Source: Gonium pectorale (lineage: Eukaryota; Chlorophyta; Chlorophyceae; Chlamydomonadales; Volvocaceae). From it: 64,000 nt of DNA. The notes below the pieces were generated by a model. The model was not told where the DNA came from, did no database searches, and was given only the letters and a program-made list of their open reading frames with translations. Within the stretch, counting starts at the first letter, position 1. Each line of letters begins with the position of its first letter. The position numbers and the translations under genes are program-made. The stretch is taken from assembly GCA_001584585.1 (NCBI GenBank), contig LSYV01000035.1:333040-397039 (forward strand), given 5' to 3'. Shown in pieces: positions 21,301 to 32,663 of this stretch.

Positions 21301-24300
21301 CGCCAGCCGGACCTTCTCCGCCGCGACTCCTGTTCGCACCGCCGGCCGCAGCAGGCCCCAGGCCAGCTGCCTCCGCTGCCGCGCGCTGCAGACGGCGGAA
21401 GGCCAGCGGCATGTGCCATTCGCCATCACGCCCCACACCCACCAACCCTCCGCCAGAGCGCGCAGCGCCCGCAGCCGCTGCCGTACAGAGCGGAGGAGGC
21501 GCAGCTCCGGCGGCGGAGCCGCTGCCGCCGTCGCCGGGGGACAAGCCGTCGGGGCCTACCATTGCCATCGCCTTCGCCAGGGCCCGCACCTCCGCCTCCT
21601 CGTCCTCCACTAGATAGGCGCACGGATCCGGGTCCTCGAGACCCCAGTGCACCGCCTCCCATGCCGAGGGCGCCCCGGGCACCGCTGCTGCCAGTGCAGG
21701 ATCAACCCAGTCCGGGCAGCTGCGGCGCCGCCGCAGCGAGCTGTGCGGCTGCGGCGGCAGGTGAGGCTGCATGAGCGCCCGCGCGGCCCGCTGCACGAGG
21801 ACCACGTAGGCGTCGGCCGCCACCTCAGAGAGGGAGAAGTCCGGGACGGAGGAGGCGGGCCTGGCGCCGGGGCCGAGGCCCGCACCGCCGGAGCCGGGGA
21901 CTTGCGCCACCTCGGCTGCTGACACAGACTCATGAACCTGCACCCCGGGAGGAGAGGGCGAGGTGAGGAGATGGGGAGGAGAGGGGGAGGAGAGGAAGCA
22001 GGGAAGCGACACAGGTCGCGTCATGCAAGCGTATGCCTCCTCCGCTGCGAGATCGGCTGAGGGGCGGGGAGGGGCGTGGCGTGACGTGAAGCATCCAGGG
22101 CGCCTGGAGGCGAGTAGGGGATACGTGCTTGATGACACGATGAGCCGCACTTGCATGCACTCCCAAGTGCCGCCCGCTTACCGCTCACCGCCTACCCCCG
22201 GGTGGCTCCGTGGGGTGGCTCGGGCTCCGCATCCATGCCAACGGGAACCCGCTCCGAAAGACACGACACAGACCGCCCTGCTGTATTCGCGCCATCTGTT
22301 GCCCAACGCGCCGTGCCATCGGGCCCCATCCTCGGGTCCCACCTGCCTCGCAGTCACCGTCTCGACCGGGTGGCGATCGAGTGCGGAGGTCACGAGCTGC
22401 CGCAGCAGACCCGTGGGTCCGTCGTGTCGCGGGGCCTGGCATGCAGAGCAGCAATGGCCGCCGCTCGCAAGGTTGGCGGCGCTGCATTGCTCCAGCCTGC
22501 AAAATGGACAGTGCACGGGGAACAGGGGACCGGCAGATTCGGCTCGCCGACAGCCAGACATAACACCCAGCCCCCGCGGGGTGGCCAACTGGCCAACATG
22601 TGGCCTATATCATGCCTTGACCCTATCCCAAACCACTGTGCCGCACCTCCAACCCTCCGTGCCAGCCGGGCCCCTCCGCGGCACGCGGGCGCGGCAAACC
22701 CACGCCGGGGGCGCCGGGCCCTCAAGCAGCCACACCGCGGCGGCAGCCCGCTGGCCCGGGGTCAGGGGCGGCAGCCGGCGCGCGGCAAGAGGCGGTCGGT
22801 CGACTTGACCACCGCCGGCCCGTGTTGCGCGTGCGTGGGACGTTGTTGCACCCGAGGGCACAGGAACGGGGGCCACAGGCGGCAGCGGCAGCGGCAGGGA
22901 GGCCGCCAGCGGGGCGTCCACTGCGGCGACAGCAGCGGCGGCGGCAGGAGGGGAGGGATGGATCAGCGGGGCGATGCGACACGTGAAGGCCGCAGCTCGA
23001 GACCAGTCGCAGGCGGGAGCGGCTGGAGGCCCTGCGCAAGCTGCCCTTCATCCGTGTTGCTGCATGCCTACTGACTGCCCACCTGCGGGTCTGGGCCAGC
23101 CTAGCTTCAACCCTCGAATGCGGCCCTCAGGTTTCCCGGCCCGACCCGTGACCCTCCAGCCGCACCGGGGCCCCAGCAGCGACGCACCGTCCAGGCCCGC
23201 GGGCACCAGCATGTGCAACTCCGAGGGCGGCCTCCCCGGTTCCAGCACAGCACCGCCGCCGGCGCCGGCGCCGGCGGGCGCAGGGTGGTTGTGGCTGGCC
23301 CGTTGACCCGCGGGTCTCACCACCCACACCCTCAGCCCGCTGGCGGCCAGCTGCTCGGGGCCCAGCGCGCCGGGCGCCCCCGCCGGCCGGTGCACCCGCT
23401 TGACGGCGGGGCAGCCCGGGTGCGCGCAGCACAGGGTGTCCTGCGGCGGCAATGGCGGACTCAGCATGACATGACACCGTGCAGCAGCAAGGAGCATGGG
23501 GGCGCGTGGGGCAGGGTAGCCGGATCGGACTCGGCAGCGGGGCGGGCGGGAGGGCGCGGGTGAAAAGGCATGGCGGGGTGGAGGCGGGCGATGAGAAACG
23601 GTGTTGACACCCGATACCCCACCCACGCATCCCGAGCGGCTGCCGAGCAGGCGATTGGTGTTGCCGGCCCCTCCGGTCCGGATCCCGGTATGCGGCCCCA
23701 CTCCCCAGCCGCCGATCCCACCGCCCAAGCGGCCCCAGCCCAGAGCGGCAGCCCAGGGTCCTCGTCATCCCTCGTCGCCTCACCTCCACATGCACGACGC
23801 CCCGACGGCGCTCCGGGGCAGCGGAGCCCCCGCCCTCGTCCTCATTCTCATCCCCATCCATCCGCCCCTCCGCCCCATCCAAAGGGCCTGCGTAGAGCTT
23901 GGTGGCGGTGCGTCGCAGCACCCACCTGTGACGGCGGCGGCAGCAGCGGCAGCGGGGGCGAGGGCTGATGCAGGAGAGCGCGGGTCCCCCCCAGCAAGCA
24001 GGGGATGCGGGTGGGCCGCAACGCACAAGTGGAAAGACAAGTGCTCAAAGCGGCCGCGTGTGCAGCCGAGAACCGACGGCGGGGCGGGGGCCGGGCCGGG
24101 ACTGCGTTGGACTCACAGATGGCCGTCAAAATATGCCTCTCCGGCGGGCAGCAGCGCCACGTCGTCCTGCGGCCCCACGTCGGGGTCGCAGTCGGGGTCG
24201 GGGACCACCAGCAGCTCGTCCACGCGCGGCAGACCGCCACCGGTGCCGCCGGCGCCGCCGTTGACACAGACACCACGCGCGTCTGCGCCGCCGCCCCCTC

Positions 24301-27300
24301 CGGCCTCCTCCTCGCTGCTCTGCGACATCGTCACGCCGACGCTGCTGCTTGTCTGCGGGCTGGCGCCATTCTTGCTGCTATCGTTGCTGCTGCTATCGCT
24401 ACTGCTGCTATCGCCATCGCTACTGCTGGTGCTGTCGCTACTACTGCCACTGCTGCTGCTGCTGCTGCTGGTGCCGCTCCCATTGGGGGGGCCCTCGCTG
24501 CCTGGGGCCCCGTCAGCGCTCGGCGGGCGGCTCCTGCCGTCGCCTTCGCCGGCGCTGTGGGCGTGACCGCCACCGCTGCCGCTGTCACTGCTACTGCTGC
24601 TGGTCCGGCCACTGCTCGTGCCGTCCTTGCTATCCCCACTGCTTCTGTCGCTACTCTTATCGGCATTGCTGCTATTCCCGCTGCTGCTGCTGCTGCTGCT
24701 GCTGCTTTTCCGCTTGCTGCCGCCCCCACCGCCGCTGCCGCCGCCCCCGCTGGCGGCCCGCTGGCTGCTGCCCCGGGCAACCGCAGCCGGGGGCGGCGCT
24801 CCGCCGGTCAGGCCGGCGGCCTCCCCGGCGTCGTCGGCTTGGCCAGCTGCAGGGGTCACAATTTCCTCCCCTACAGCTGCCTCCATGTTCTCCCACCAAG
24901 CGCGGTAAGAGGCTCCATCGCCGACCGAGCGCTGACCTCGCCCAGCGCCCCGACCCCTGCTCCGGCCGCCGCCCCGGCCCCGGCCGCCTTCCCTGCCGCC
25001 GGCCGCTGCGGTGGACGAGGGGCCCGGCCCTGCCTCGTGAACCTCACAGCGCGCGCCTCCGGCATCACCACCTCCGGCGGCGTCGGTGGCGCGCGCTGGA
25101 CCGCGGTCGCCCCCACCACCGTGCTGGCTCTCGGATGCCTCCCCTGCTGCCATCACCGCTGCCGCTGCCGCTGCTGCTTTGGGCTTCGGTTTCCGCGGCC
25201 AGCGCTTCCGCCTCTGCATTACCATGAACGCTTTCCACGCGTCGTAGTAGACTATGCACCGCTCCATGTACGGCCCTGCCGGCTCGCCGGGGTGCCGCAC
25301 CGGCGCGCGATGCATGACCACCTTGCCGCCCGCTAGCCGCTGCGCCGCCTGCACCCGCAGCTCTGCCTCCATCCGCGCCAGCGTCCAGCCCGCGGTGGGC
25401 CCCATCACGCGCAGCTGCGCCAGCTCGGCGTCCGGGCCGTCATCCACGCCCGCGGCGCCGGCAGCGGGCGCAGCTGCGGGTGTAGGCGCGGCTGCGGCGT
25501 CCAGGCGAGCGCCTGCGCTTCGACAGTAGTGATCCAGCGTGCGCCGTAGCTCGGCGGCTGCGGAGGCGTTGCCTGCAGCGGCCGCCGCCTCAACTTCGCG
25601 CAGCAGGGCCTCCCGCAGCAGCGGGTCGGTGGGCGGCCCGGGGGGCTCGCCGCCGCCCGCCGCCGCCCGCTTAGAGCGTTCAGCCGCTGCTACCGCAGCC
25701 GCAACTGCCTGGCTGCTGCTGCTGCTGCGAGGCGGTGCCCAGCCGCCCAGCCGCGCAGCGCGCGCGCGTGCCTCCTCCAGGGAGAGCTCACACGACCCGC
25801 GAGAGATGCGGAAACCGAACGCCGCTGCCGCAGCCGCGGCGGCGCCGTCGTTAGGCAACGCGGCAGGCGGTCCTGCAGCTCGGTAGGCCGAAGCGACGAA
25901 TGCTGCCGGTGGTGCCGCCACCGCAGCCGACCCGGCGACATGACCAAGCTGCGGCACGGCCCCTGCGGCTTGACCAGCAGGCGTAGCGGCTCCGTGTGAC
26001 CCGTGGGTCCGGCCGTATGACCAGTGCCAGCCGCCGGCGGTCACCACACCCGCAGCTGCGGCCCCAGCCGGCGGCACGCAGCCTGGCAGGGGCAGGGGCC
26101 GACCGCTGGCACGGCCCACGCCCTCAGCTGCTGACGTCAGCGGCAGCGGTGCGCCCGCCGTGAGCGCCCTGCTGGGCCGCAGGCAGGTGTCCGGGTCGTC
26201 GTCCAGGTCTGTCCAGAGGGCCAGCGGGCCGGGCAGCTTGCGGGACGCGAAGCGGCCGTCCCTGGGCGCGGGCCGGGGGCGGGGGCGGGGGCGGCGGGTC
26301 AAGAGGACATGACGACGTGCCCATGGGGCCCGGCATGCTCCAAAGGAGCAGCGACCCGACGGGTGAGAGCGGAGGTAGCTGCAGCGATGGCGGTGGAGCC
26401 GTGGCTGCAGCGGTGCGCGCACACGGGCGTGTGACGTGCGCCCACGGCACCTACCAGCCACCAGCCGCCAACCGCTGTGGGCTGCCAAGGGTCGAAAGCC
26501 AGCGGCCTGCTGCCATGCAGCCCTCCTTCCTGCATTCCTCCCTCCCTCTCTCCCTCCCTGCCTCTCTCCCTTACCCCTCCCTCCCTCCGCCGGCTTGGGA
26601 ACACAATCAGCCAGGGATTCGGCCGGTTCGGGCTAATAAACCCGTCAAACCACACAGGCCATGTGGGCCCATACATACATGCGACGGACCACTGGGAGTT
26701 GCGGCATCGGGCGACGGAACACCGGGTGCCCTCTCCTTTCCACCCTCAGCGCTCAGCCTGTTGTTTCAACGGTCGGGAGATGAACGTGCCCCAGGGCTTC
26801 TCTACTGAGAATGCCTTCCTAACCTCTACCCCCCGCAACAACGATCGCGCACCAACCTCAGCTGCTCGTCCTCAAGCCAGCCCAAGAAACTGAGGGCAAG
26901 AAACCTGGGTGGAGAGGCGGCGCGCACCAGTGGCAGCGGCGGAGGGCAGCACACAGGGCGCGGAGCGCGTCAGGCGGGGCGGATCAGTGCACGGGGGGGG
27001 GGAGGCGCGGGGAGGGGCGGGTCAGCCACGCGCGACGGAGGCCCGGCGCTCCACACCGGCTCGACCGCCGGGTTGGGGGGGCAGAGGCGCGACATTGACA
27101 GCCAATTCATGGGAGCACCAGCTGGCAACCGAGTGCAAAGCCAGCCGCCAACGCCTCGAACAGCCCCTTGCGGACGCACAGCGCCATCCCGAAGTCATCC
27201 TGAGGACGCAACCGTTGCGGCCTCCCCAACCCTCCCCCCCCCCCACACACACACACGCGCGCGACTACCTCCGCGCGAGACGTCCGGCCGTCCGCCGCCA

Positions 27301-28621
27301 CCGTCGGTCCCTCCCACGACTACCTCGACGGCCGGGTCCGTTACNNNNNNNNNNNNNNNNNNNNNNNNNNNNNNNNNNNNNNNNNNNNNNNNNNNNNNNN
27401 NNNNNNACCGACGTACGACTCCGTACGACGACGACCGCACGTCGCGCCACCACCCCCCCCCCCACCACACACACACGCGCGCGACAACCTTCCGCGCCGA
27501 GATCCGGCGTCCGCGCACCTGGCCTCCCAGCACTCAGCGGCGTTCATGTGGGCGGCATCCGGTCCGAGGAACGGCACGTGCAGCTCGCCCGGGCGCAGGA
27601 AGGTGCGCATGGGCCAGTGCGGCGGCGGCGGGTAGCCCTTGATGCGGCACCACATCAGGAGCTGCCGGTGCATGTCGGTGCGAGCACACCTCCGGCCAGC
27701 AGCCGCAGGCGGCGGAGGCTGGGTGTCTGTGCCTGCGCCCGCGTCGGCGGCTGCGGCAGCGGCTGCGGCTGCCGCGCGAGGCGCTCCTTCATGGTCGCCC
27801 GCACAGGCCCCAGGCGCTTCCCCGGGCACATGAGCAGCGTGGTCGCTGCCGGTCGCCACTTTCCCCACGCCGGATTCATCCTCCGCACCAGGCGCTCGGG
27901 TGCCCGCCTCAACAGCCGTCAAGTCATGCTCGTCGCTGCTGCTGCTCCTGCCGTCCTCACTATCCTCCTCCTCGCTCTCCTCCTCGCTTTCCTCTTCGCC
28001 GCACCCCGCGTCCCGGTGGAGGTCCCCATCTTCTGCCTCTCCCCCAGACTCGCTTGTGTCCGCCTCGCCATCGCCGCTGCCGCTGCCGGAGCCGCCCTCC
28101 CACCCGAGGCTCTCGGACAAGCCCGGCCCTGACTCCTCATCCACACCGCCGTCGCCTTCGCTGCCGTCGCTGTCTCCATCACCGCTGCTACTGCTACTGC
28201 CGCTGTCTTCGTCGTCGCCTCCGCCTCCCCCCATAGTCCGTGGATCCCAGAGCAGGGGCATTCCCGACCGGCTGTGCCACGCGGCGGCACCGGTCACGGG
28301 ACCCGGCGCCGCCTGTCTCGCGGCCGCAGCGGCACCCGCGAGTAGAGATGCAAGGAGGCCACCGCCTCCCCCATCGCCCCCACTCCCACCGCCGCTGACG
28401 CCGACACCATTGACGGCACCGCCGGCGGAGTGGCCGAGGCCCGCCCCGACGGCGTCTTCCGCAAAGCGCACGCGCCTTTCCACCGCCCCAGCAGGTACTC
28501 TAGCTGCTGCATCAGACGGCGAAGCCCCATGCGGACTGAGCATTCGGGGCCGCTTGGAGGGCGGCAACCCGTTGGGTCGGTCGCCCCTCCCACCACCAGC
28601 GACAGCATCATCTCCTGACAT
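18371..28621 (-). CDS. very large low-complexity nuclear-type protein with divergent WRKY/FLYWCH-clan zinc-binding region
   Basis: Ten exons close in frame (28621-27519, 26261-24117, 23925-23784, 23440-23083, 22920-22647, 22496-22343, 21937-21224, 20920-20555, 20246-20082, 19753-18371): 6804 nt, 2267 residues. A basic NLS-like PPSKRPRM lies near the start. Much of the protein is Ser/Gly/Ala/acidic low complexity, with conserved-looking islands (TDMHRQLLMWCRIKGYPPPP; YMERCIVYYDAWKAFMVMQ; YRAWWENMEAAVGEE). Exons 2-4 place DGHLWVLRRTATKLYAG (about residues 1078-1094), then an acidic insert, then LCCAHPGCPAVKRVHR (from 1133) and SHNHP (about 1179). The C-X4-C...H-X-H arrangement and PGC-AVK-V-R recall WRKY or FLYWCH fingers. 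Exon 6 has a second Cys/His cluster, and exon 8 is Arg/Pro/Gly rich like AT-hooks. A DNA-binding role is inference. The N gap lies within intron 1 and does not remove coding sequence. Confidence 0.65.
27232..27509. repeat. imperfect duplicated C/CA/CG-rich block flanking an N gap
   Basis: Two similar blocks (27232-27288 and 27453-27509), each a run of C followed by (CA)n, (CG)n and GAC-A/T-ACCT-like sequence, lie on either side of the gap about 220 bp apart. They sit at the donor side of intron 1 of the zinc-finger gene. A collapsed tandem array is the likely reason for the gap. Confidence 0.7.
27345..27406. other. assembly gap (62 N)
   Basis: A run of undetermined bases lies inside intron 1 of the zinc-finger gene, bounded by repeat-rich sequence. 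The true length is unknown. Confidence 0.99.
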
Positions 28622-28884
28622 GCGTAACGTCTCTTGCGTGAGCTTGTTAGGGCCCTCACGCCGCCTTAGGCTTCCCGCTCCAAAGCCATCTCTGAGAAGG
28701 CGGGACGTCTCTCAACCCGGCCCTTCCTGAGAACACAAGTATGAGCTCGCAGTACCTAGGCATACACGGCGCGCGACACAACGCAGAGTCGGCTCCATCG
28801 GCCGTGGGTGTACATTTGACACATAATTGAGAATTATTCGTGTACAGGCGGCATACAAGTAGTTACAACATATAAGTAATCTGA
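28622..28884. promoter_or_regulatory. divergent intergenic promoter region
   Basis: About 260 bp separate the start of the minus-strand zinc-finger gene and the start of BTB-like gene A. The half next to gene A is A/T-rich compared with the surroundings (around 28815-28880). No element could be identified with confidence. Confidence 0.4.
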
Positions 28885-30145
28885 ATGTCTGGGAGCCCGA
28901 AGCCGACATGGGCGGGTTCTTGGTTTCGTTTTGTGCGACGGATGTCACGGGCTCTGGCGCGCGCAGTCCAGATGACGAGTCTTGCCTATTGGGGCAACGC
29001 GACTGAACCGGAGCCGTGGGATAACGACGTGCGCTTGCTGTCCGGCGCCGCCCTGGTTCGTCCATACCTCTCGGGCGCAGCAGAGAGGGGAGGGAAAAGC
29101 CCGGGAAGCCAAATCGTTGTCGTGACCTCCGACGGCGCTGAGCTACCATTTGACAAGCAGCTGCTGTGCCGTCACTTGCACGTCCTGGCCGACCTACTTG
29201 GGTGCTGCGCGGGGACGGATCGGCTCAAGGTCGACGAGGCGGCCGCCCAGCTGCGCCCCGTGCTGACGGTCATGCGGGGCGAGCCGCTGGCCAGCACGTA
29301 CGACGTAGATTCATCTGCATGTTGGGACCAGTACAAGGGTGTGCTGCAGGTATGCGGCGGGCTCTCTCTGACTCTGCAGCTTCACCTTCTTCTATGTGGG
29401 GGTGTGCGCCAGGACGGGCGAGCGGCCGGCGGGTTGGCGAGCGCATCCCGTTCTATAGCTGTCGGCCCCGTCACTGGGATCCGGTACGGGGCCCAATTCA
29501 TTCCGGCAGTGGCCGCTCCCTCTGCCGTACATTGCTCCTCGGTGTGATGCCCAATAGGCCAGCGGCGGCAAACTGAGTACAGGTGCCGGGGCTATCGTGT
29601 CAGGTGGCCGACAAATACGACATGGACGTCGTCAAGGAGCGCTGCGAGAAGTACCTCGTGTCCAGGTGCGGGCTGGCGGGTCCGTGGACAGCGGGCTGGC
29701 AACGACGCAGCGCTGACTCCTTCACACCGTTATGCCATTCCAGCATACGGCACGTTACTGACGCGTCGTGTTGGGCCACCCTCCACCCTCTGCCCAACCT
29801 GCGCTACTTTCATCAGGTGCCTCCAAGGCACTCTCCGGTGCTCGGAATACCACGTTGATGACCACCGATCAGCATTTAGATGGCTGCTGATGTGCGACAA
29901 GTATGGTCTGAAGGACCTGGGGTGAGTGGGTTGCGCGCACGCTTGGTGCACGAGACGCGCCCGACCGCCTCATGCGCAACAGGTGGTACATGGCGCACGA
30001 GCTGGGAAGGCTGCTGGAGAGGGGCAACTGGGCGCAGCTGCTGCAGGAGTGCCTCGGCGAGCTCGACGCGGCCAGCGTGCCGGTGGAGGTGATGCAGGCG
30101 CTGATGAAGTCTGTCCGCAAGCGGCAGCAGTCGCGGGCAAAGTAG
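28885..30145 (+). CDS. BTB/POZ-like domain protein, tandem copy A
   Basis: Four exons (28885-29349, 29604-29665, 29817-29921, 29983-30145) join in phase to 795 nt and 264 residues. From about residue 76 the sequence reads TSDGAELPFDKQLLCRHLHV, LADLLGCC, then VLQ joined to VADKYDMDVVKERCEKYL. This is the usual BTB signature of a buried first strand, an H/S-VLA helix and a final VA-KY-----CE-YL helix. A short helical tail (WAQLLQECLGELDAASVPVE) follows, ending in a basic stretch. BTB domains dimerise and often recruit substrates to Cullin-3 ligases, but no second domain (Kelch, BACK, MATH) is clear here, so the role is open. The N-terminal 70 residues have no counterpart in copy B, so a later start is possible. 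Confidence 0.75.
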
Positions 30146-31567
30146 ATGCAGGACCCGCGCGGCTGCAGCGGCTCTGCAGCCGTCGACACCGACAACTGCT
30201 TTGGCGGCGGCGCTGCCAGTGCGGGATGAGCGGCAGGGCGGGGCAGGGAGCGGCCGGGGCAGCATGGATTGGAGCACGTGGGTCCGTGGTGCCGGACCGC
30301 TATTGCAGCCTGTCGCGATTATTGGTGTCTGACCATTTCCCTACTACCGTGTCGAGTTCAGTTGTCCCTGCAAACGTTTGCCCTTTGCACACTCGGTAGG
30401 GAAACGAGATGTGCGTTGAGCGGCGGCAGCCGCGTCGCCGACCGCAGGATGCGAGCCAGGCTGAGACAGACATCGACGGTAAGGTTCTCGCGAGCGGGCA
30501 CATCCTCGGCGCATGTGTGTGTGTGTGTCCAACATGCCTGACAGCGTGCTCGTACATAATGGACGTCAGGCAGACGATTCAGCAAAACCATTCTAGCCGG
30601 CAGCCCATGGACCCGACAGCCCAACCCAACCCTCTACAGACGTTACGCTTGAATTGCTGGAGCTGGATAGCTGAGCTGAGCTCGCCGTGTGCATGTGTGT
30701 TGTAACTGTTGGTAGACCTGTGAGCTGTGCAGCTGATGCCGGCCCATGCGTGCCTGGATGAAAGGTGCGGGGCGCCAGGCGAGGAATCAATTTCTGTTTC
30801 CGGCTCACTCGTGCGGAGCACTGGGTGGCTGTCGTGCCGCTGCACTCTCCAGCCTCACTCACCAGGCAGCATCCCAGGATTCCCAGCAGCCGTCCAGCGG
30901 AGAGAGTGGCAAGGGTAAAATCCTGGCGATCTCCGGGCCCTAGGCATCGATGAAGACTGCCAGCTACTTGGCGTGGTACTGGCAGATGTATGGTGCGGAA
31001 GGCCTGATCAGTGGCTCGAACGTGCGCCCCAGTGTGGACTAAACTTCTCGCATACCGTAGCTATGTGAACTAAGCTAGCGTACGCGTCCGTAGGGCAAGT
31101 TTTGGGCCCTGAAGAGCTCCCAATGGGGATAAAGAACCTGGCCGTACTGGACCCTGTTGCCATTACGCATCTCAAGATACATATCATCCCCTCATCCCGA
31201 ACGGGGTTTGCATGCTCTGCGTCCAAGACCCTGTTAAGCCACGGAGCCCCTGTCCCGAATGCTCTCAGTTCCCAGGGGTCGGTCGCTGGGCTTCCTTGGG
31301 ATAGGCGTATGATCGCTGCTGTCTGCGGTTGGTATCTGGTAAGGACACATTGCCACCCTTAGCCGATTGCATTTACTTGTCCTTTAAGGTTGATTCGTTC
31401 GTCTTCCTTCGTCCAATGCTCGTATCCCTCGAACAAAGCGGAGCCCGTGACACCGGGAGCGCACCGGGCCGTTGAGTCCTGCGCACTGCTACCTTTTTCA
31501 GCCGAGGAGACGCCGCCGCTTATTCTGCGTACACCCTGGCACCTGACAAAGTATAGCCTTGAAAGAG
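30146..31567. other. intergenic region between the BTB-like duplicates
   Basis: No gene is supported. It should contain the 3' UTR of copy A and the promoter of copy B. I saw no third BTB fragment. TGTAA at 30701-30705 is a plausible poly(A) signal for copy A. Confidence 0.5.
30701..30705 (+). terminator. candidate polyadenylation signal TGTAA (BTB copy A)
   Basis: TGTAA occurs about 555 nt after the stop of copy A and follows a TG-rich stretch. Confidence 0.35.
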
Positions 31568-32663
31568 ATGAAAGTTAGCCTCGGGGGCCAGATTATTCTC
31601 GTCACCTCCGACGGCGCTGAGCTGCCGTTTGACAAGCAGCTGCTGTGCCGCCACTCGCACGTCCTGGCCGACCTGCTTGGGTGCTGCGCGGGGACGGATC
31701 GGCTCAAGGTCGATGAGGCGGCCGCCCAGCTGCGCCCCGTGCTGACGGTCATGCGGGGTGAGCCGCTGGCCGGCACGTACAACACAAAGGCGTTTGCATG
31801 TTGGGACGAGTACAGGGGAGTGCTGCAGGTATGTGGGGTGGGCCTACCCTCCGGGCGGGCGTATGACCCGCGGGTCGGCATGCGCCTCCCTTCCCACCGC
31901 TGTCGGCTCTATGGCCGCTCCTCCATATTGGGACTCGGTGTGTGGTGGCCTATAGGCCCACTGCGGGGGACCATTGCAACAAACCGAGTACAGGTGCTGT
32001 GTTTATCGTTTCAGATCGCCCATGAATACGACATGGCGGCTGTCAAGGAGCGCTGCGAGAAGTATCTCGTGTCCAGGTGCGGGCTAGCGATGCCGTCAAC
32101 AGAGGGCTCTTGGCGACGCAGCATCGGTCGCGCTGCTTCACCTCCTTCAGGAACCGTGGGGCGCTTGGCCCGTCATGTCCCTGCGCCACTCATGCACAAT
32201 ACCAACTAATTCTGCGCGCGGCCACCCTCCATTTTACTCTTTCGTCAGGTGCCTCCAGGGCACCCTCGAGTGCCCGGGATACAGCTTTCACAGCCATCTG
32301 ATAGCCTTTGACTGGCTTCTGCTCTGCGACAAGCATGACATGAAGGAACTGGGGTGAGCGGGTTATGAGTAGTTCAGCACTGGGCGCACGCGCACAAACT
32401 GTACCGGACGCCCTGACGCCCTTGCCCGCCTCACGCGCAACAGATGGTACCTGGCGCGCGAGACGGGCAAGCTGCTGGCGGGAGGCAACTGGGCGCAGTT
32501 GCTGCAGGAGTGCCTCGGCAAGCTCGACGCGACCACTGTGCCGGTGGGGATGATGCAGGCGCTGCTGAAGTCTGTCTGCAAGGAGCATCAGCGGCAGCCG
32601 CAGGATAAGCAGCTGCAGGGTTTCGCGCGGCTGCAGCTGCTCCTGCGGCAGCCAATACCGTAA
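31568..32663 (+). CDS. BTB/POZ-like domain protein, tandem copy B
   Basis: Four exons (31568-31828, 32015-32076, 32249-32353, 32444-32663) join to 648 nt and 215 residues. Exon lengths 2 and 3 (62 and 105 nt) and all intron phases equal those of copy A, so the two genes are a tandem duplication. It starts directly at the BTB domain (MKVSLGGQIILVTSDGAELP) and keeps AHEYDMAAVKERCEKYLVSR. The tail is longer than that of copy A and ends in a Gln/Leu-rich stretch before TAA. Its first coding exon is about 95% identical to copy A over roughly 180 nt, whereas exon 3 has about 30 differences in 104 nt. The function is not assignable beyond the protein-interaction fold. Confidence 0.75.

Noticed and set aside
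24005..25336. 443-residue plus-strand Ala-rich frame
   Set aside because: It is antisense to the large second exon of the minus-strand gene. The Ala runs come from complementing Ser/Gly codon repeats.
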